Part shown: positions 20,966 to 32,530 of the stretch, one piece after another | Position numbering within the stretch: the stretch's first letter is position 1 | Layout of the letters: each line of letters opens with the position of its first letter | Origin: Macrotis lagotis | Taxonomy: Eukaryota > Chordata > Mammalia > Peramelemorphia > Peramelidae | DNA length: 64,000 nucleotides | Assembly: GCF_037893015.1 (NCBI RefSeq) | Contig: NC_133658.1 | Span: forward strand, 254,267,826 to 254,331,825 | Direction of reading: 5' to 3' | Program-made: the position numbers and the translations under genes | The notes under the pieces: model-generated | The model's input: only the letters and a program-made list of their open reading frames with translations | The model's database searches: none | Told to the model about the DNA's origin: nothing

Positions 20966-21277
20966 TTAGGTGGTACAGTATATAAAACACTGGCCCTGGA
21001 GTCAAGAGGACCTGAGTCAAATTCAGCTTAGGCACTTGACACGTATTAGTTGTGTCACCCTGGTAAGTCACTTAACCACTTTGTCCCACATCCTGGGTCA
21101 TCTCTAGTTCTCCTGATTTCATATCTGGCTTCTGGACCCAGATGGCTCTGAAAGAGAAAATGAGACTGGTAACTTAGCACAACACCCCTTCATTTAAGTC
21201 AAATTCACTTGCATGTTGTGGCATCACCTCCCCTGATGTCATGATCCTCTTCCAGAGCAAAGAACAAGCAACAATAC
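20966..21277 (+). mobile_element. Type-B SINE, full length
   Basis: Head 'ggcagttaggtggtacagta', 'actggccctggagtcaagag', core 'gtaagtcacttaaccac', 3' half 'tggacccagatggctctga', and end 'gatgtcatgatcctcttcca' with 'agaacaagcaacaa'. The most complete plus-strand copy of this type here. Confidence 0.9.
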
Positions 21278-22367
21278 AATGACATGGGAATCAAATCCAG
21301 ATATTCCTGAATCTACATTGTGCCTTTTTACTATCTATGAGTCATATTGTTTTGGAATTGTTTATCAGATCTTTCTTCTATTCTGTAGCCTCCATATGGG
21401 CAGAGCCTGTGCTTTATTTAACCTTTTCAGTTTTGTCAGGACCCAGCACTGAACTCTATACTTATTTTACTTAATGAATCAATGAACAAATATATCCATG
21501 AAACCACTTTGGGGCCAGCTATCTCTATTTAGAAATACCAAGAGACCAGGCTTTAACTGGCATATTGTGATATCTGATACAGATCAAGAAATACAAAGCA
21601 ACACCTATCTGCCTATGTCAGGTGGAACTGTTGGATGTGTGTCCTTTATTTTTCAGAACTTCGGTTGTCTGTTCTATCAGGGAGTCCCAAGCTGAAATGC
21701 TGATCTCTTTATTGGAAATGACAACCAGGATGTAGGTAATGAGCTCATTTATCTGCATCATTTGAATGTTAAACTAGAACATGGATTAACAGTAGGCACA
21801 GCTGGGGGGAAAGGACCAGATGGAAATAAGGTAGAACCAAAGTGTAATCATTAGGATTAGGATTATACTCACACAAAATAAGGTAGTTATGCATTATAGC
21901 CTACCTCTGCTTCAGCACAGAGTCTCACTTTGCCCAACAGAATGCAGGAGGATGACATCTGATTCTCTCTTCACAGCTTTTGGCTCATAAATAGCATCTG
22001 GCAAATTTACTCCCTGTCTACCTGTCTCCAGAGAGCAACCTAGTAATTGAGTGTGTTTTATGGGAAAGAGGATCAAGACCGATGCTGAAATGCAAAAAGG
22101 CAAATAACAACCAGGTTGCTTCTATATTCCTCTGGAGAAATGACCCATGTACTTTGTGGGTCAACAAAGAAAGAGCCTTAGCTTGTTGGAGGAGGTAGAA
22201 ACCTTGCGAAAAAGCACTTGATTTGAAGTCAAGAGAAAAACAAAGATCAATTTTCTATATTGTCAGTCTTTCTTCCATTACTTCTCCAACAAAGTCTTTC
22301 TCTATGGTATTCATTTTTTGAATTTTGCAAATATATGTTAGATGATACAATTCACTCTCATTTTGCT
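21278..22367. other. single-copy stretch, no gene seen
   Basis: About 1.1 kb without a recognised repeat. Short frames at 21498-21695 (+) and 21912-22103 (-) are under 70 codons and lack domains or paired splice sites. Confidence 0.5.
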
Positions 22368-22500
22368 ATTTGTTCAACAAGTGTTTATTAAGCATCCTAC
22401 TTCAGGCACTGTGCTGAGTTCTTGGGATATAAAGGCAAAGGTAAAATGACCCCTGCCCTCAAAGGATTTACATTCTGCTGAGAAGATTCAATATATGCAC
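22368..22500 (-). mobile_element. L2 3' end, part 1
   Basis: 'caacaagtgtttattaagca', 'ggcactgtgctgagttcttg' and 'acccctgccctcaaaggatt'. Interrupted by a microsatellite and resumed at 22619. Confidence 0.8.
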
Positions 22501-22618
22501 AGATAAGTAGACAGATAGCTAGATAGCTAGATATAGATATAGATAGATATTTAGATGTAGATATATGTATGAGAGAGACAGACAGATCAACAGAGAGACA
22601 GAGAGAGAGAGAGAGAAT
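22500..22618. repeat. compound (GATA)n/(GA)n microsatellite
   Basis: AGATAG units give way to 'gagagagacagacagatc' and a pure GA run to about 22617. It grew inside L2. Confidence 0.9.
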
Positions 22619-22790
22619 ATTAATAATGATAGGGAGAAAGGAAACAGGAGTTTGAATGGTTTTGTGTAGGAAGGAGATGGCACATGGACTGTGCTTTGTA
22701 GAAAGCTAGGGATTCTATAAGGTGGAGGTAAGCAGGGACTGACTTGGAAGGATTGTGTGTACAAAGGAATGCAGGACAGATGAACATTTA
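22619..22790 (-). mobile_element. L2, part 2 (weak)
   Basis: 'gtagaaagctagggattcta' and 'taaggtggaggtaagcaggg' fit the L2 reverse order after the microsatellite. Confidence 0.55.
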
Positions 22791-22859
22791 TGAAATATAG
22801 AATAGGAATTTTTTCTTGAATGCTTTTTACCCCAGTTGATCTATAGTAACACTTAGGAT

Positions 22860-23000
22860 AAGCATTCTGAAGCTTAATGTAGTCCCCTCAGTTTTCAGAG
22901 GACATTGGAGCTCAACAGCAAAAGTGATTTACCCAAGATCATATGGAGATTTTCAGCAGAACCAGGACTAGAACTCAGCTTCCCTGATACCTGGCTCTTG
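22860..23000 (-). mobile_element. MIR-type SINE fragment
   Basis: 'gtgatttacccaagatcata', 'accaggactagaactcagct' and 'ccctgatacctggctc'. Confidence 0.65.
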
Positions 23001-23399
23001 CAAAACCTGGCTACCCGCAAGGTCACTACAGCCTTTCTGTGGTTCTCAGTAGAGAAACTTGTCCAACAGACAAATTTAAATTTCAGTCTACAGCTTTAAG
23101 CACTTGGTCATTGCTGTGAAACTTCTCCATGTATGACTTGTCAAACACACTCAGTTTGTCATATCCATCTTACATTACCAACATCAGAGTTAGTTTTGGA
23201 GTCTGAGATCTTCAAGAACTAAAATTTGAGTAACTTGCTCATGATTTTGGTTTTAACCATTGTGTTCTCCAGCTCCTTAATTCTTTGCTGTTCTCCATGT
23301 TCCTATTTTGTTTTCACTTTTTCCTTTCAATTTTTATCTTATGGGTAACTTTTTAAATCATATCCTAAATCACTTGCTTTTCTTGATATTCTGCCATCC
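23001..23399. other. single-copy stretch, no gene seen
   Basis: Nothing assignable. Confidence 0.45.
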
Positions 23400-24120
23400 T
23401 GCTCCGCTAATTCTCAACTCTGTATGATCCTTGACATCTGTCGGGGTTTTTTCTTTTCCCTATTCCAAGACATTGAACAGTGTTGGAGGGAGTCTTGTTG
23501 ATTGGGGTTTTCTAGAAATTTCTATTCTCTAGCCTCAAATGTTCTCTCAGTGTTACACAATATATCTTCTTTTCACCTCTGATTTCCTATCACTTCCCCC
23601 ATGATAATTTTTCAAACCCTCTCTCCCCTCAGGGCCCTAATTTTACCATGAACCCTCATATTTCAACCCATTCCTACATTACTGAACAGATTGACACCAG
23701 CCATCATCTCAGACTTCTTGTTTTCTATCCCATCTTTTTTTTTTCAATGCTCTCTTTTTTCCTTTCCATCTCAAATGATGAGGGGAAGGGGAATCTTTTT
23801 TGCCAGAGTTTATCTGCATGCCTTGACCCTCATTTTCTCTGGGGACTTAGACCATTCATTATCCATTTCCCACTCCTGTTTTTCTCCCTCTTTGTTGACT
23901 CCTTTCCCTCCAACAAATATGCTTGGGTCTCCACTAACTTAAAAAAAATATCTTACCTTGACCCTGTTTCCCTTTCAAGCTATCACCCTGTATTTCTTCT
24001 CTCCTACACTGGAAAGTCTCTAGAATAAATAGTCTTTATATCTTGCTTCCTTATCATGGATTCCCATCCTAATCTCCTGAAAGATGATTTCTATTCCTAT
24101 TACTTTACATTGATCCTTAA
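23400..24120 (+). mobile_element. L2 ORF2 fragment
   Basis: The part from 23650 reads as a decayed L2 ORF2: 'cattctttctc'-like Pro/Ser-rich text, then 'ttgaccctgtttccctttca', 'agctatcaccctgtatttct' and 'tcctacactggaaagtctct', the conserved run around the reverse-transcriptase core. A 126-codon open frame (23648-24028) is a surviving stretch of this, not a host gene. The start near 23400 is uncertain. Confidence 0.65.
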
Positions 24121-24429
24121 TGGGTTGTAGATGCTTAATGAGTGTGTGATGAATTGTTGGATCATAGAAGAACTTTGGACAAAGGTATAGATTGGGGGTA
24201 CAGTAGATTGTAGAAAATAAACATTCTCTAGAAGTTGCCTGTCTCCTTCACTGAAGAAATAACATTGGTTCATTTTCTTGTTACAGGTAGAAGCTCCATT
24301 AAGAAGGAAAGGATGAAGACAGAAGTTTGGTAAATAGCTTGCTTATGTGGCTAGTTCAATACATCAAATTACATTTTTCCTTCGTTCTGAAGGATAGAGT
24401 TTTCCACAAAGGGTCAAAGAACAAAGTTA

Positions 24430-24735
24430 CAGCAATTTACTTTTCAATTATCTATTCTTTTCAGATGATTCTCAAATCCATATGCCCAGCCCTCAACATC
24501 TCTCTCCTAAACCCTATCTGCTGGACACCTTCATCTTATTATTATTAGATCTCTCATTTTGTTCTGTTTCCTCCCAAAGCCATTCTTCTTGCTAACTTCT
24601 CTAACTTCATTAGAGGGCATGACCACCTTTATATTCAATCCAGTTTCAAAACTTTGATATTGTTCTTGCTTTTCCTACTCCCTTACTCCTTCATATCCAA
24701 TCAATTGTAGATTTCCTCATCAAACTACCTTTTTA
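24430..24735 (+). mobile_element. L2 ORF2 fragment
   Basis: 'cagatgattctcaaatccat' corresponds to the 'YADDTQ' part of the reverse transcriptase in L2, followed by 'caacatctctctcctaaacc' and 'ctgctggacaccttcatctt'. 24121-24429, which should hold the segment between, is unassigned. Confidence 0.75.
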
Positions 24736-24769
24736 ATTTGTGATGCAAGACTTGTGTACAGGGGGAAAA

Positions 24770-24832
24770 TCTATGGCTAAATGTATATATCTGGGAGTCA
24801 TCTGCATGAAGATAATATAATTAGATCAACTC
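24770..24832 (-). mobile_element. L2 fragment
   Basis: 'atatatctgggagtcatctg' and 'catgaagataatataatt' match L2 read backwards. Short. Confidence 0.5.
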
Positions 24833-24889
24833 CTAAACAAACCTGGGTTCCCTCAAAATTTTAGTTAACATATTGGTTTCAAAAAGTAG

Positions 24890-25455
24890 AGGTGTGTCCT
24901 TTAACTAATACATAGCAAAATACTAATGAAATTGTGTCATTTATTGTTGACTTTATTTTATACTATGATATTATTGAGTATATTAATATTTAGGCCACTC
25001 TTCATTACTTCAGATAAGTCTTCCCATATTCCTCTGAATCCTTCATATTTAACTTTTCTTACAGAACAATAAAATTCCATTACATATAAATATTTCTCAT
25101 CTGTTTTCCTGATATTTTTTCTAGAATTTTATAATCACAAATAACACTGATCTGATATGCAGATAATATATGCATCCTTTCCTATTTTTAACCTCTTGGG
25201 AAGTATAGTCCTAATAAGTATGATCACTGGGTTTTGGGGGGGGGGGGGTTGATTATTTTTTGAACAATTTTTTGAATTTTCTTGCCTAATTTAAAGTGTT
25301 TTCCAGAATGAATGAACCAATCACAGTGAATTCATGTGCCTAGTTTGCCCTAGTCCCTCCAACAATGGGTTTTTTTCCATTTTTGTTAACTTGGTGAGTA
25401 TAAAGTAATACTTGTCCTCATTTGCACTTCTTTTTAAGCAGAATAATGCCTTTAA
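24890..25455 (-). mobile_element. L1 fragment (3'UTR/ORF2)
   Basis: 'cagataagtcttcccatatt', 'cagaacaataaaattccatt', 'gttttccagaatgaatgaac', 'ccctccaacaatgggttttt' and 'taacttggtgagtataaag'. Contains a 13-G run at 25236-25248. Confidence 0.75.
25236..25248. repeat. (G)13 homopolymer
   Basis: Lies at the position where related L1 copies have 'tgctgggtcaaagggtatg'. The G run replaces part of that text. Confidence 0.95.
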
Positions 25456-25862
25456 ACATTTAATATTTTATTTTCCCCCAATATTTGTAAAAACAATTTT
25501 AACATGCTTCCCCCCAGATTCTCTTCCTTATTTTTCACCTCCCTTATTGAGAAGATAAACAATTTGACTTAGGTTATATACATAGGCAATCATGTAAAAC
25601 ATATTACCATGTAAGTCATGCTGTAAAAGAAAACACACAAAAACCCCAAGAAAAATAAAGAAAATTTTTAAAAGTATGCTTTTATTTATATTAATGTATA
25701 TACTTCATATTCTACTAGTTCTTTCTCTGGAAATGGACAGCATTATCATAGTCCTTCTGAATTGTCTTGGATCATTATGTATTGCTGAGACTCATTAAGT
25801 TAGTCACAGTTGCTCATCATATAGTATTTCTGTTATTGTGTTCAATATTCTCCTAGTTTAAA
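25456..25862 (-). mobile_element. L1 3' end
   Basis: Starts again at an L1 3' end: 'ttttattttcccccaatatt', 'gtaaaaacaattttaacatg', 'tgagactcattaagttagtc' and 'acagttgctcatcatatagt'. It is therefore a second L1 abutting the first in the same orientation. Confidence 0.75.
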
Positions 25863-26063
25863 CAGAATAACTCTTAAGGTTAGAACTTGTAAGATCTAAT
25901 TAGACTAGCCTGTAGGTGGAATGGTAAAAGGTAATTTTTTTTAAATGTTGGGATTTGTTATTAATATTAAGGTTTGACATATATACTAGGATTTGGCAAA
26001 AAGGAATTTTATAAATAAAGATGTCACACTTTCCTGTTTTCTAGTAGTTCAATTGCTTAGACA

Positions 26064-26295
26064 TAACTATTGAGAGAACACATGGTATAGAGGTAAGAGA
26101 TCTGAAACTGGCCTCAGAAGTCCTAGGTTTGAATCTTAGTTCTGTTTCTTTCTCTCCTTTCTGACCCTCACTTTTCTCACCTGTGAACTAGCGATAATAA
26201 TAATTGCACTTCCTTATACATAGGAACACACATAATACAATTAAAGTAATTTGTGATTGGAATATGCTATATAAATGAAAATATTATAACAATGA

Positions 26296-26346
<51 letters not shown>
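26064..26346 (+). mobile_element. MIR-type SINE with expanded (ATT)n end
   Basis: 'gaacacatggtatagaggta', 'tcctaggtttgaatcttagt' and 'ctcacttttctcacctgtga', ending in an (ATT)n run of about 17 units at 26296-26346. Confidence 0.8.
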
Positions 26347-26849
26347 GGAATTGACTTCTGAGAAACCATCAATTTTAAAGACTGAAACTGGCAGCCACTA
26401 CCTACTACAAATGACTTTCTTTAAATGGAATAATTTTCATTTTAATGAGGTCTCAGAATACTATCCATTTTCTATCAGCAGCTTTGCTTGATTTTGATTC
26501 CAAGGAACCTTATACTTCCTCCAGAATAAGTTGATCACTTGAAATTTCATCACCATTCAAATAGACTCAGTTTTTGATACTCAACATCTTTTCTACTCCC
26601 TCAGTTACTTTTCCTCTCAAGCTGGAAGCCTGGAGATTGGAGCAGTAAAGTCCTTCCCCCATAGCTTTTTTTGGTTTGTTTGTTCTTTAGAAGGCTTTGA
26701 ATTTTTGGAATCTTCCAGATAACTCCATTTTCTAATAGCAGCTCAGCTTGCTTGGTTTCAACTCCATAGAACATCATCCCCTCTGTTCCAACTTTTCTTA
26801 CCTTACCCCCCATCCCCCACCACTTTCCCCATTTCAAGTTCCTTTGGAG
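26347..26849. other. single-copy stretch, no gene seen
   Basis: 'ccattttcta...cagcagct.tgcttg' appears twice (26466-26490 and 26726-26752) as a loose local repetition. No gene. Confidence 0.45.
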
Positions 26850-26975
26850 TATTGTCTTCCCTCATTAGATTTTAAGTACCACGAGGGCAGGGACTGTCTT
26901 TATTTTTTAATATTTGTACCCTATGCACTTAGCAGTGTTTAACATGTAGTAAGTGATTAAGAAGTGCTTTTTGAA
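26850..26975 (+). mobile_element. L2 3' end
   Basis: 'cctcattagattttaagtac', 'cacgagggcagggactgtct', 'ttgtaccctatgcacttag' and 'catgtagtaagtgattaag'. Confidence 0.8.
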
Positions 26976-27019
26976 TTTAACTTGAATTTAACAGATGTTT
27001 ATTAAGTATCTACCAGGTC

Positions 27020-27160
27020 TAATGAGAGTCAGTGCAGCATAATAGAAAGAGGGCAAGGAAGAAGTGGATTTTAAGTCCTACCAATACATATTAACTGTGA
27101 CTTTACTAGTCACTAAATGTCTTTGACCTAAGTAGCTTCTAAAATGGATTGTCTCATTAT
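27020..27160 (+). mobile_element. MIR-type SINE
   Basis: 'gtgcagcataatagaaagag', 'aagtggattttaagtcctac' and 'gtagcttctaaaatggattg'. Confidence 0.65.
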
Positions 27161-27337
27161 ACTTTTGGAGGCAGAATCTATCCAGGAAGTTCCCTACTTT
27201 GAGAAAATCATAGATCTGTATCAAAATACTAAATGTGATGCCTAATGGTAAACAGAGGCTACACACACAGAGTTGTAAGTTGTGATTGATTTATATTTTC
27301 TCATCTTGAAAGAATTTCTCTTCTTTTACCTCTTGTG

Positions 27338-27476
27338 ACCAAAATGGAAAAGATTTGTAACATTGGATAAATTGCTATCCCATTCTGAACCTTGGTTTCT
27401 CCCACTAAAAATTATGTAATTAAGCCATAACATTTCTAGAGTCCTTCCCAGCTCTATAATTTAATGATCTATGAAG
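27338..27476 (+). mobile_element. MIR-type SINE
   Basis: 'cattctgaaccttggtttct' and 'gtccttcccagctctataat', ending 'taatgatctatga'. 5' half worn. Confidence 0.7.
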
Positions 27477-27542
27477 GGCTGAGGGATCCTGTATAGCAAT
27501 GGAAGAGACATTTTCTCCATTCAAGGTTGATTGAGTGGGAGT

Positions 27543-27555
27543 GGGGGGGGGGGGG
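27543..27555. repeat. (G)13 homopolymer
   Basis: Follows 'gagtgggagt' in single-copy sequence. Confidence 0.95.
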
Positions 27556-27641
27556 ATAATCACAACTCCAAATGGTGATTTCAGTTCTACACCTTACAAA
27601 ACGGATCCATATGTTATAGAAAGTTCAAGGCCAGTGACAGA

Positions 27642-27825
27642 TCTTCAGATTTAGAGTGAGGACTAAAGCCATTTTAGAAGTCCAACACTCATTTTGGAAA
27701 GAAAGAAACTGAAACTATTTAAGAGACTTGCCAATATTTGGTAAAGGAGTAAATAGCAGAGTCAGGATTTGAAGCCATGTCTCCCAATTCTAAATCCAAT
27801 TTGCTTTCCACTTCAACATTCTGCC
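27642..27825 (-). mobile_element. MIR-type SINE
   Basis: 'aagaaagaaactgaaactat', 'gagtcaggatttgaagccat' and 'tctcccaattctaaatccaa'. Confidence 0.7.
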
Positions 27826-27955
27826 CCAGAATTGACAGATATTCGCAAACAGCAATTTAGCCAACAAAAAGGTATCAGATTTAAGAAGCAATGTGTAGAA
27901 ATTAGAGAGAGAGACACACAGTACTAGATACAAGGAAAACTACCAAACAATTAGG

Positions 27956-28160
27956 AGCTAGGTGTAACAGTGACTGATCTTGGATTCAGAAAGACCCAAG
28001 ATCAGGTTTCACACCCCTAATAGTTATGTGACCCTGGGCAAGTCAATTAACTGCTTCAATTCTTTTCAGTAAAATTGAGATAATAATAGTACATTTACAT
28101 AGTGCTTTGCAAGTCTTAAAGCACTATGTAAATGTTTGTTGCTATTATTAATAATATTAG
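27956..28160 (+). mobile_element. MIR-type SINE with perfect hairpin
   Basis: Head 'gctaggtgtaacagtga', 'gttatgtgaccctgggcaag' and the ATT-rich end. Its 3' part forms an 18-bp perfect inverted repeat: arms 28091-28108 and 28118-28135, loop 28109-28117. Confidence 0.85.
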
Positions 28161-28509
28161 TAAGTTTCTTGTAACTCTGGAAGTATTCATTCAAGTAAAG
28201 GCTAAAAAAATTAACTCTATAGGGGTTGTGCTTTATGTAAGGATTGGACTAGATGCCTTCTCTAAAATTCTATTCTAGACTAAAATCAGTGTCACTGTGG
28301 CTGTCACCATTCTGAGGACCCACCCCAAGAGCTCACTGAAATTATGAAGAAGATTGGAAAATGTAAAATAAGTCTAGCTTGGGCTGGAATTTGTCCAAAC
28401 TCTCTAGCCAACTTTTAGGACAGGAAAACACCTTGATCACTTCTTTGCCAGAATCAGCCTGATATCAACTCAGAAGTAAATGTCCCCTTCGAAGTCAGGC
28501 TGCAGGGAA
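28161..28509. other. single-copy stretch, no gene seen
   Basis: 28230-28275 has a faint MIR-tail echo ('ggattggactagatgccttc'). No gene. Confidence 0.45.
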
Positions 28510-28512
28510 AAA

Positions 28513-28588
<76 letters not shown>
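28510..28588. repeat. (GA)n microsatellite
   Basis: An A8 run, then 'gaaag', then an uninterrupted GA tract of about 34 units from 28520 to 28587. Open frames on both strands here are repeat artefacts. Confidence 0.97.
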
Positions 28589-28590
<2 letters not shown>

Positions 28591-29637
28591 CACAACAACT
28601 CACAGGAGCAGTTATCTTTTGTTTTATTGCCAAACTATCACAATACAAGCTATATAAAAATATTTTACAGATAGCAAAAATAAACTACATTATATTGGAG
28701 GTTAAAAATGTTTTGCATAGGAATGTGGCAGATTGGAACCCCTTTGAAAAGTTAGCATTCTCCAAATTTTGCCTTTCCTTAGAACTTCAAAAAGGCACTA
28801 CTTTTAGAGAACTTCTAGAAGACCATTGATAATAAATCCACAGAGGCTGTTACTTAGCAGGTCCAAACTAGGAATGTTTTATCCATGACAAAATTGTGGC
28901 CAGAGAAGGCTGTTATGTAGACCACAGTGTAAGAAACTCTCCTGAACTATAGCTTAGATATTCAAATTCAGATATGTAGCTTGTGAATACAGATACATCA
29001 CTGTACCATTCATGTGACCAACCCTGATATGCAAATAGGATCATTCTGGTCAAACCCAAACTACTAAAATAGCTGGGTTGAATTTTCCCAATTGTTGCCC
29101 AGTATGGTCTAGAAAGGAAGGGGCTGATCAAGCCTCAGATGTCCTCGAGAGTATTTCAATAGCCCCTTTGACCTGCTTCCACAACCAACCAGTAGCTTTG
29201 TTTTTTCATTTTCTATAATATTGGTTAGGCACAATTGGCTGTAAGGGAGTAAAAAAACAGTTTACAATGCTGCTTAAGTAGAGCCTGATGACTCTAACAA
29301 GCTTAGGTCTTCTATGTTATAGAAGAGAAAAATACATTTTTTTTAGATTCACCACTAAAACTGGTTCATAGAATATTAATAACCCAACCATATTTGACCA
29401 TTTGACCATTTGAAAATATTCGATGAGCATTGACTAATTTGGGTCTGTAGCCTGTAATCAACATTGAAAACCTGCAATGGAACCAGAAACTTGTGAGTTT
29501 TTTTCTTTTTTTCACATGCTAAAGAGGGTCACAGAAAACAATCTTTTTGTTCTGAGGGAGCTTTGTCAATTCAAGAAAGTTAGTGGGCACCTCTTAAGAA
29601 TTTGGATTGAATAAAGATTTTAAGAAAACCTATGGAT
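28589..29637. other. repeat-poor single-copy block
   Basis: No transposon recognised in over 1 kb. A minus-strand AATAAA (plus 'tttatt') lies near 28622 but no coding frame leads to it. A short tandem 'ttgaccatt' occurs near 29396-29412. Confidence 0.45.
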
Positions 29638-29745
29638 CTCTTTCAAAGCACTTATAAAGTGCTTTATTTCAATTTGAAATAAAGATAAATTCAGCCTCAC
29701 CCCAGTCCTACAAAGTAGATTAAGTATTATTATCATTTCCAAGAT
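29638..29745 (-). mobile_element. MIR 3' fragment with chained palindromes
   Basis: 'tcaaagcacttataaagtgc', 'cctacaaagtagattaagta' and 'ttattatcatttcc' fit a reverse MIR 3' end. It carries two linked palindromes (29645-29665 and 29662-29684). Confidence 0.55.
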
Positions 29746-32367
29746 TCAAAGTTCCTGAACTGCCCAGCACTTCAGACTCAAGATGAACACTGTAAAATGC
29801 GGGTCTCTGAGACCAATATAAATTATCCCCTGTACCTTATAGAAGACTAACACAGTTAATTCTTCTAAGTTATATCTACAATAGGAAGGCTTGGACATCC
29901 CAGGGGTATCTGGCAGCTCAAGCTTAGCCAATACCAAGACTTATTCCAGGTAAGCCATTTTTAATTCTGTCATAATTCCATTATGAAAAATGGAGGCATT
30001 AAGCCTACATCCTACCCAGGTTGTTTTGTTTTTTAGGTTTTTCTTTTCCCAAAAATATAGACACTTGGTAAATATAATTTTTTTCTACCATCAGAGAACA
30101 CAAAATATTCACCCTAATATTGACACAGTCTTCCTGAGGACTGGAAGCAAAACTCCAAACAGCAGAAGTCATGATGACATCTTAATCCTAGGCTGAATTT
30201 AGTAAGACTTGTGAGGACAAAATATCTGCTGTCCAATGTATTCTCCTACTTTTTCTGAAATTGCTCTCTTCCAGAAGAGAGAGGGATGGTGACTGAAAAA
30301 AATCAGGCTTTGCATATTTGGAATATTTATCCTATAATCAAAATTATTTCTCAGGAAAAAAAAAACTCACCAACAACTAATAAAATGCTTGATAACTCTC
30401 CAACCATTTATAAATATTTCTAACCCAAGAGGGGGTGTAATATTGGGGGAGAAGGGGTGGATAAAGGCACAGGAACTTTAAAAAAATACAGATAACAAAA
30501 TAAAATTTTAATAACATGCTGACTAATTTTGAGAACTGTCTTAGATATATTGTCAAGCAGCAGCATTTTTATACAATACAGAATAATAGTGCTATCTTTG
30601 GAAATATCCTACATTCAGAAAAAATGATACATTTCTATCAGAAGAATGAAAGTGATCTCATATTTACAGTCTGATAAAGCGAGTGCAAATCCTGACTTGA
30701 CTACATTCTTTCTATCTACATGCAATAGACCCCTCCCATTCCTGCTCTTCAGGTCGTATAGTCCTGTCCATCCTGAGAAGTTAAACTGCTTCTTTCAGTA
30801 CTGAAAATTTTTCATAAACAATTACTCTCTTGGCAAACTTTCCTCTTATCGTTTGTATCTGACACTACTTTCCTGATAACTGTCAGTTCCTATTCCACTT
30901 TTTTTCTGCCTGTTTATGTTTTAAGACTGATGGTTTTATTTCCTGTAGTTAAATATTTGGTACAATTGTTTATGGAAGCCCACCCTGCCATCTGTGGCTA
31001 AATTTATGTTGGAGAAAAGAAGGAATAATTTAAAAAAAAAAAAAAACAGAACGAAAGACAAGAATCTTTGGTTACCCTGAAGCCTTGTTTTGTGAGCATA
31101 GTACAAGTTTGATGGAAAACACATTAGTCTTGTTCATCCCGTGGACAATGAAGTTGAGAGACTTTGCTACAATGACAGGAAGGTGCTTTGGTAAAACATT
31201 CAGATAACTGAGGAAAGAGAGAATTCCCTCCTGTGCAAATGTGGCTATTGTCCAGATAAAGTGAGAAGAGATTACTCACCAAATGCTATTAACTCTTCCT
31301 AGGCAAATCTCTTATTTTTACAGAGAGATTTCTTTGTGTATTAATGTTTTCATGAAAAATACTGAGTGGCAAAAATATGAATAATTTAATATAGCTGGAA
31401 GCATTTTAGCATTGCTATACTTCTTAATGCTCTTATTTGGTTTAATAGAAAAAAGGAAACTATGTCTTCATCTTGGGATCCCCACCATTGCTGGGGGGGG
31501 GGGGTAAAATATAAATAGAATGTAGGGTTACATATAAGCAAAGCTGTATATTAGACAAGACCAACTCTAAGAGACTGTGTGAATTAACCCCTCTGATAAG
31601 AGACCTATATCAAGACACTGTGGAAAGAAAATAAGTCCCATTAAGGCCTGTCCTCAGAAACTCAGGTGATTAACTCTGGGCTGTGCAAATGGAAATATCA
31701 TGCTTGGTAAAGCAATGGTGAGGTTGAGTCCCTATGATTTTCTATCATCATTGAGCTCTATCAAGGCAAACTAGTCTGAGAAACCAGGTTCCAGGTCATC
31801 TTTGAAGAGTGCTTAAGAGTTCTCCCATTTGAGAATCTCACTTGGAAGCACCTTTGGCTCAAATGCATGGCTGATGCTCAATTTTCCTCTGCTACTTAGT
31901 CTTATCATTGCAGCAGTGTTGATCCTACCACCGAAAAGTACTGATTGATTGACTAGGCAGCATTCCAAGCAAATTTTTGTGTCCTTCTTAGATGTGACCA
32001 GAAGGACTTCAATGAAAATTAGAATCTGTTAAGCACTTATTTATGTGGGCTCTGATTCATCCTTTACAAAAGCTGCATGATCTGGGCATGCTATTTACAT
32101 GGTTCCATTGTTACTGCACATTCAGTCACAGTAAACAATTCTTTTTAGAAAAATTGCTTTTCATTACAGAGAAAATTCAAGCCAAAGAATTTTAATTTGA
32201 TTGGATTTTTTCCCACAAGAAGGCTCCCCTGTTGAGCAGTGAATGCAGTTATTTCTTTAAAGCTGGGATTTCTAGTTTGAGATTGGCTTAAAATGATTTC
32301 AGTAAACTTAATATGAATAGAGTTCTAAAGCCTTTTAAATTGCTTATATTTTTAGAATCTTAACTTA
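29746..32367. other. repeat-poor single-copy block
   Basis: About 2.6 kb without a recognised transposon. Includes an A15 run at 31032-31046 and G12 at 31493-31504. Frames are all short and AT-driven. Could hold regulatory or conserved noncoding sequence, but nothing specific is readable. Confidence 0.5.
31493..31504. repeat. (G)12 homopolymer
   Basis: In single-copy sequence after 'caccattgct'. Confidence 0.95.
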
Positions 32368-32530
32368 TAGCATGAAATCACCTTCTCCAAATCCCTCATT
32401 TTACAGATGAGGAAACTGAGGTCCAGGAAAGTGGAGTGACTTACCCAAAGTCACACAAGTTAGTGACTAAGCAGGAGCAGGAGACTGGGTCTTCACCCCA
32501 AGCCAATATCCCTTCCACTTTCCCTTGTTG
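32368..32530 (-). mobile_element. MIR-type SINE
   Basis: 'tccctcattttacagatgag', 'gaaactgaggtccaggaaag', 'acccaaagtcacacaagtta' and 'gactgggtcttcacccc'. Confidence 0.85.

Noticed and set aside
20966..21060. tRNA gene
   Set aside because: tRNA-like sequence is the head of a SINE; the same head occurs in many copies with decayed arms.
23648..24028. 126-codon plus-strand frame
   Set aside because: Lies in decayed L2 ORF2 sequence; not a host gene.
28454..28674. Frames encoding Ser-Leu or Arg-Glu runs
   Set aside because: Products of the (GA)n array on both strands.
28600..28680. 3' end of a minus-strand gene (AATAAA)
   Set aside because: A single AATAAA in AT-rich sequence with no coding frame upstream on that strand.
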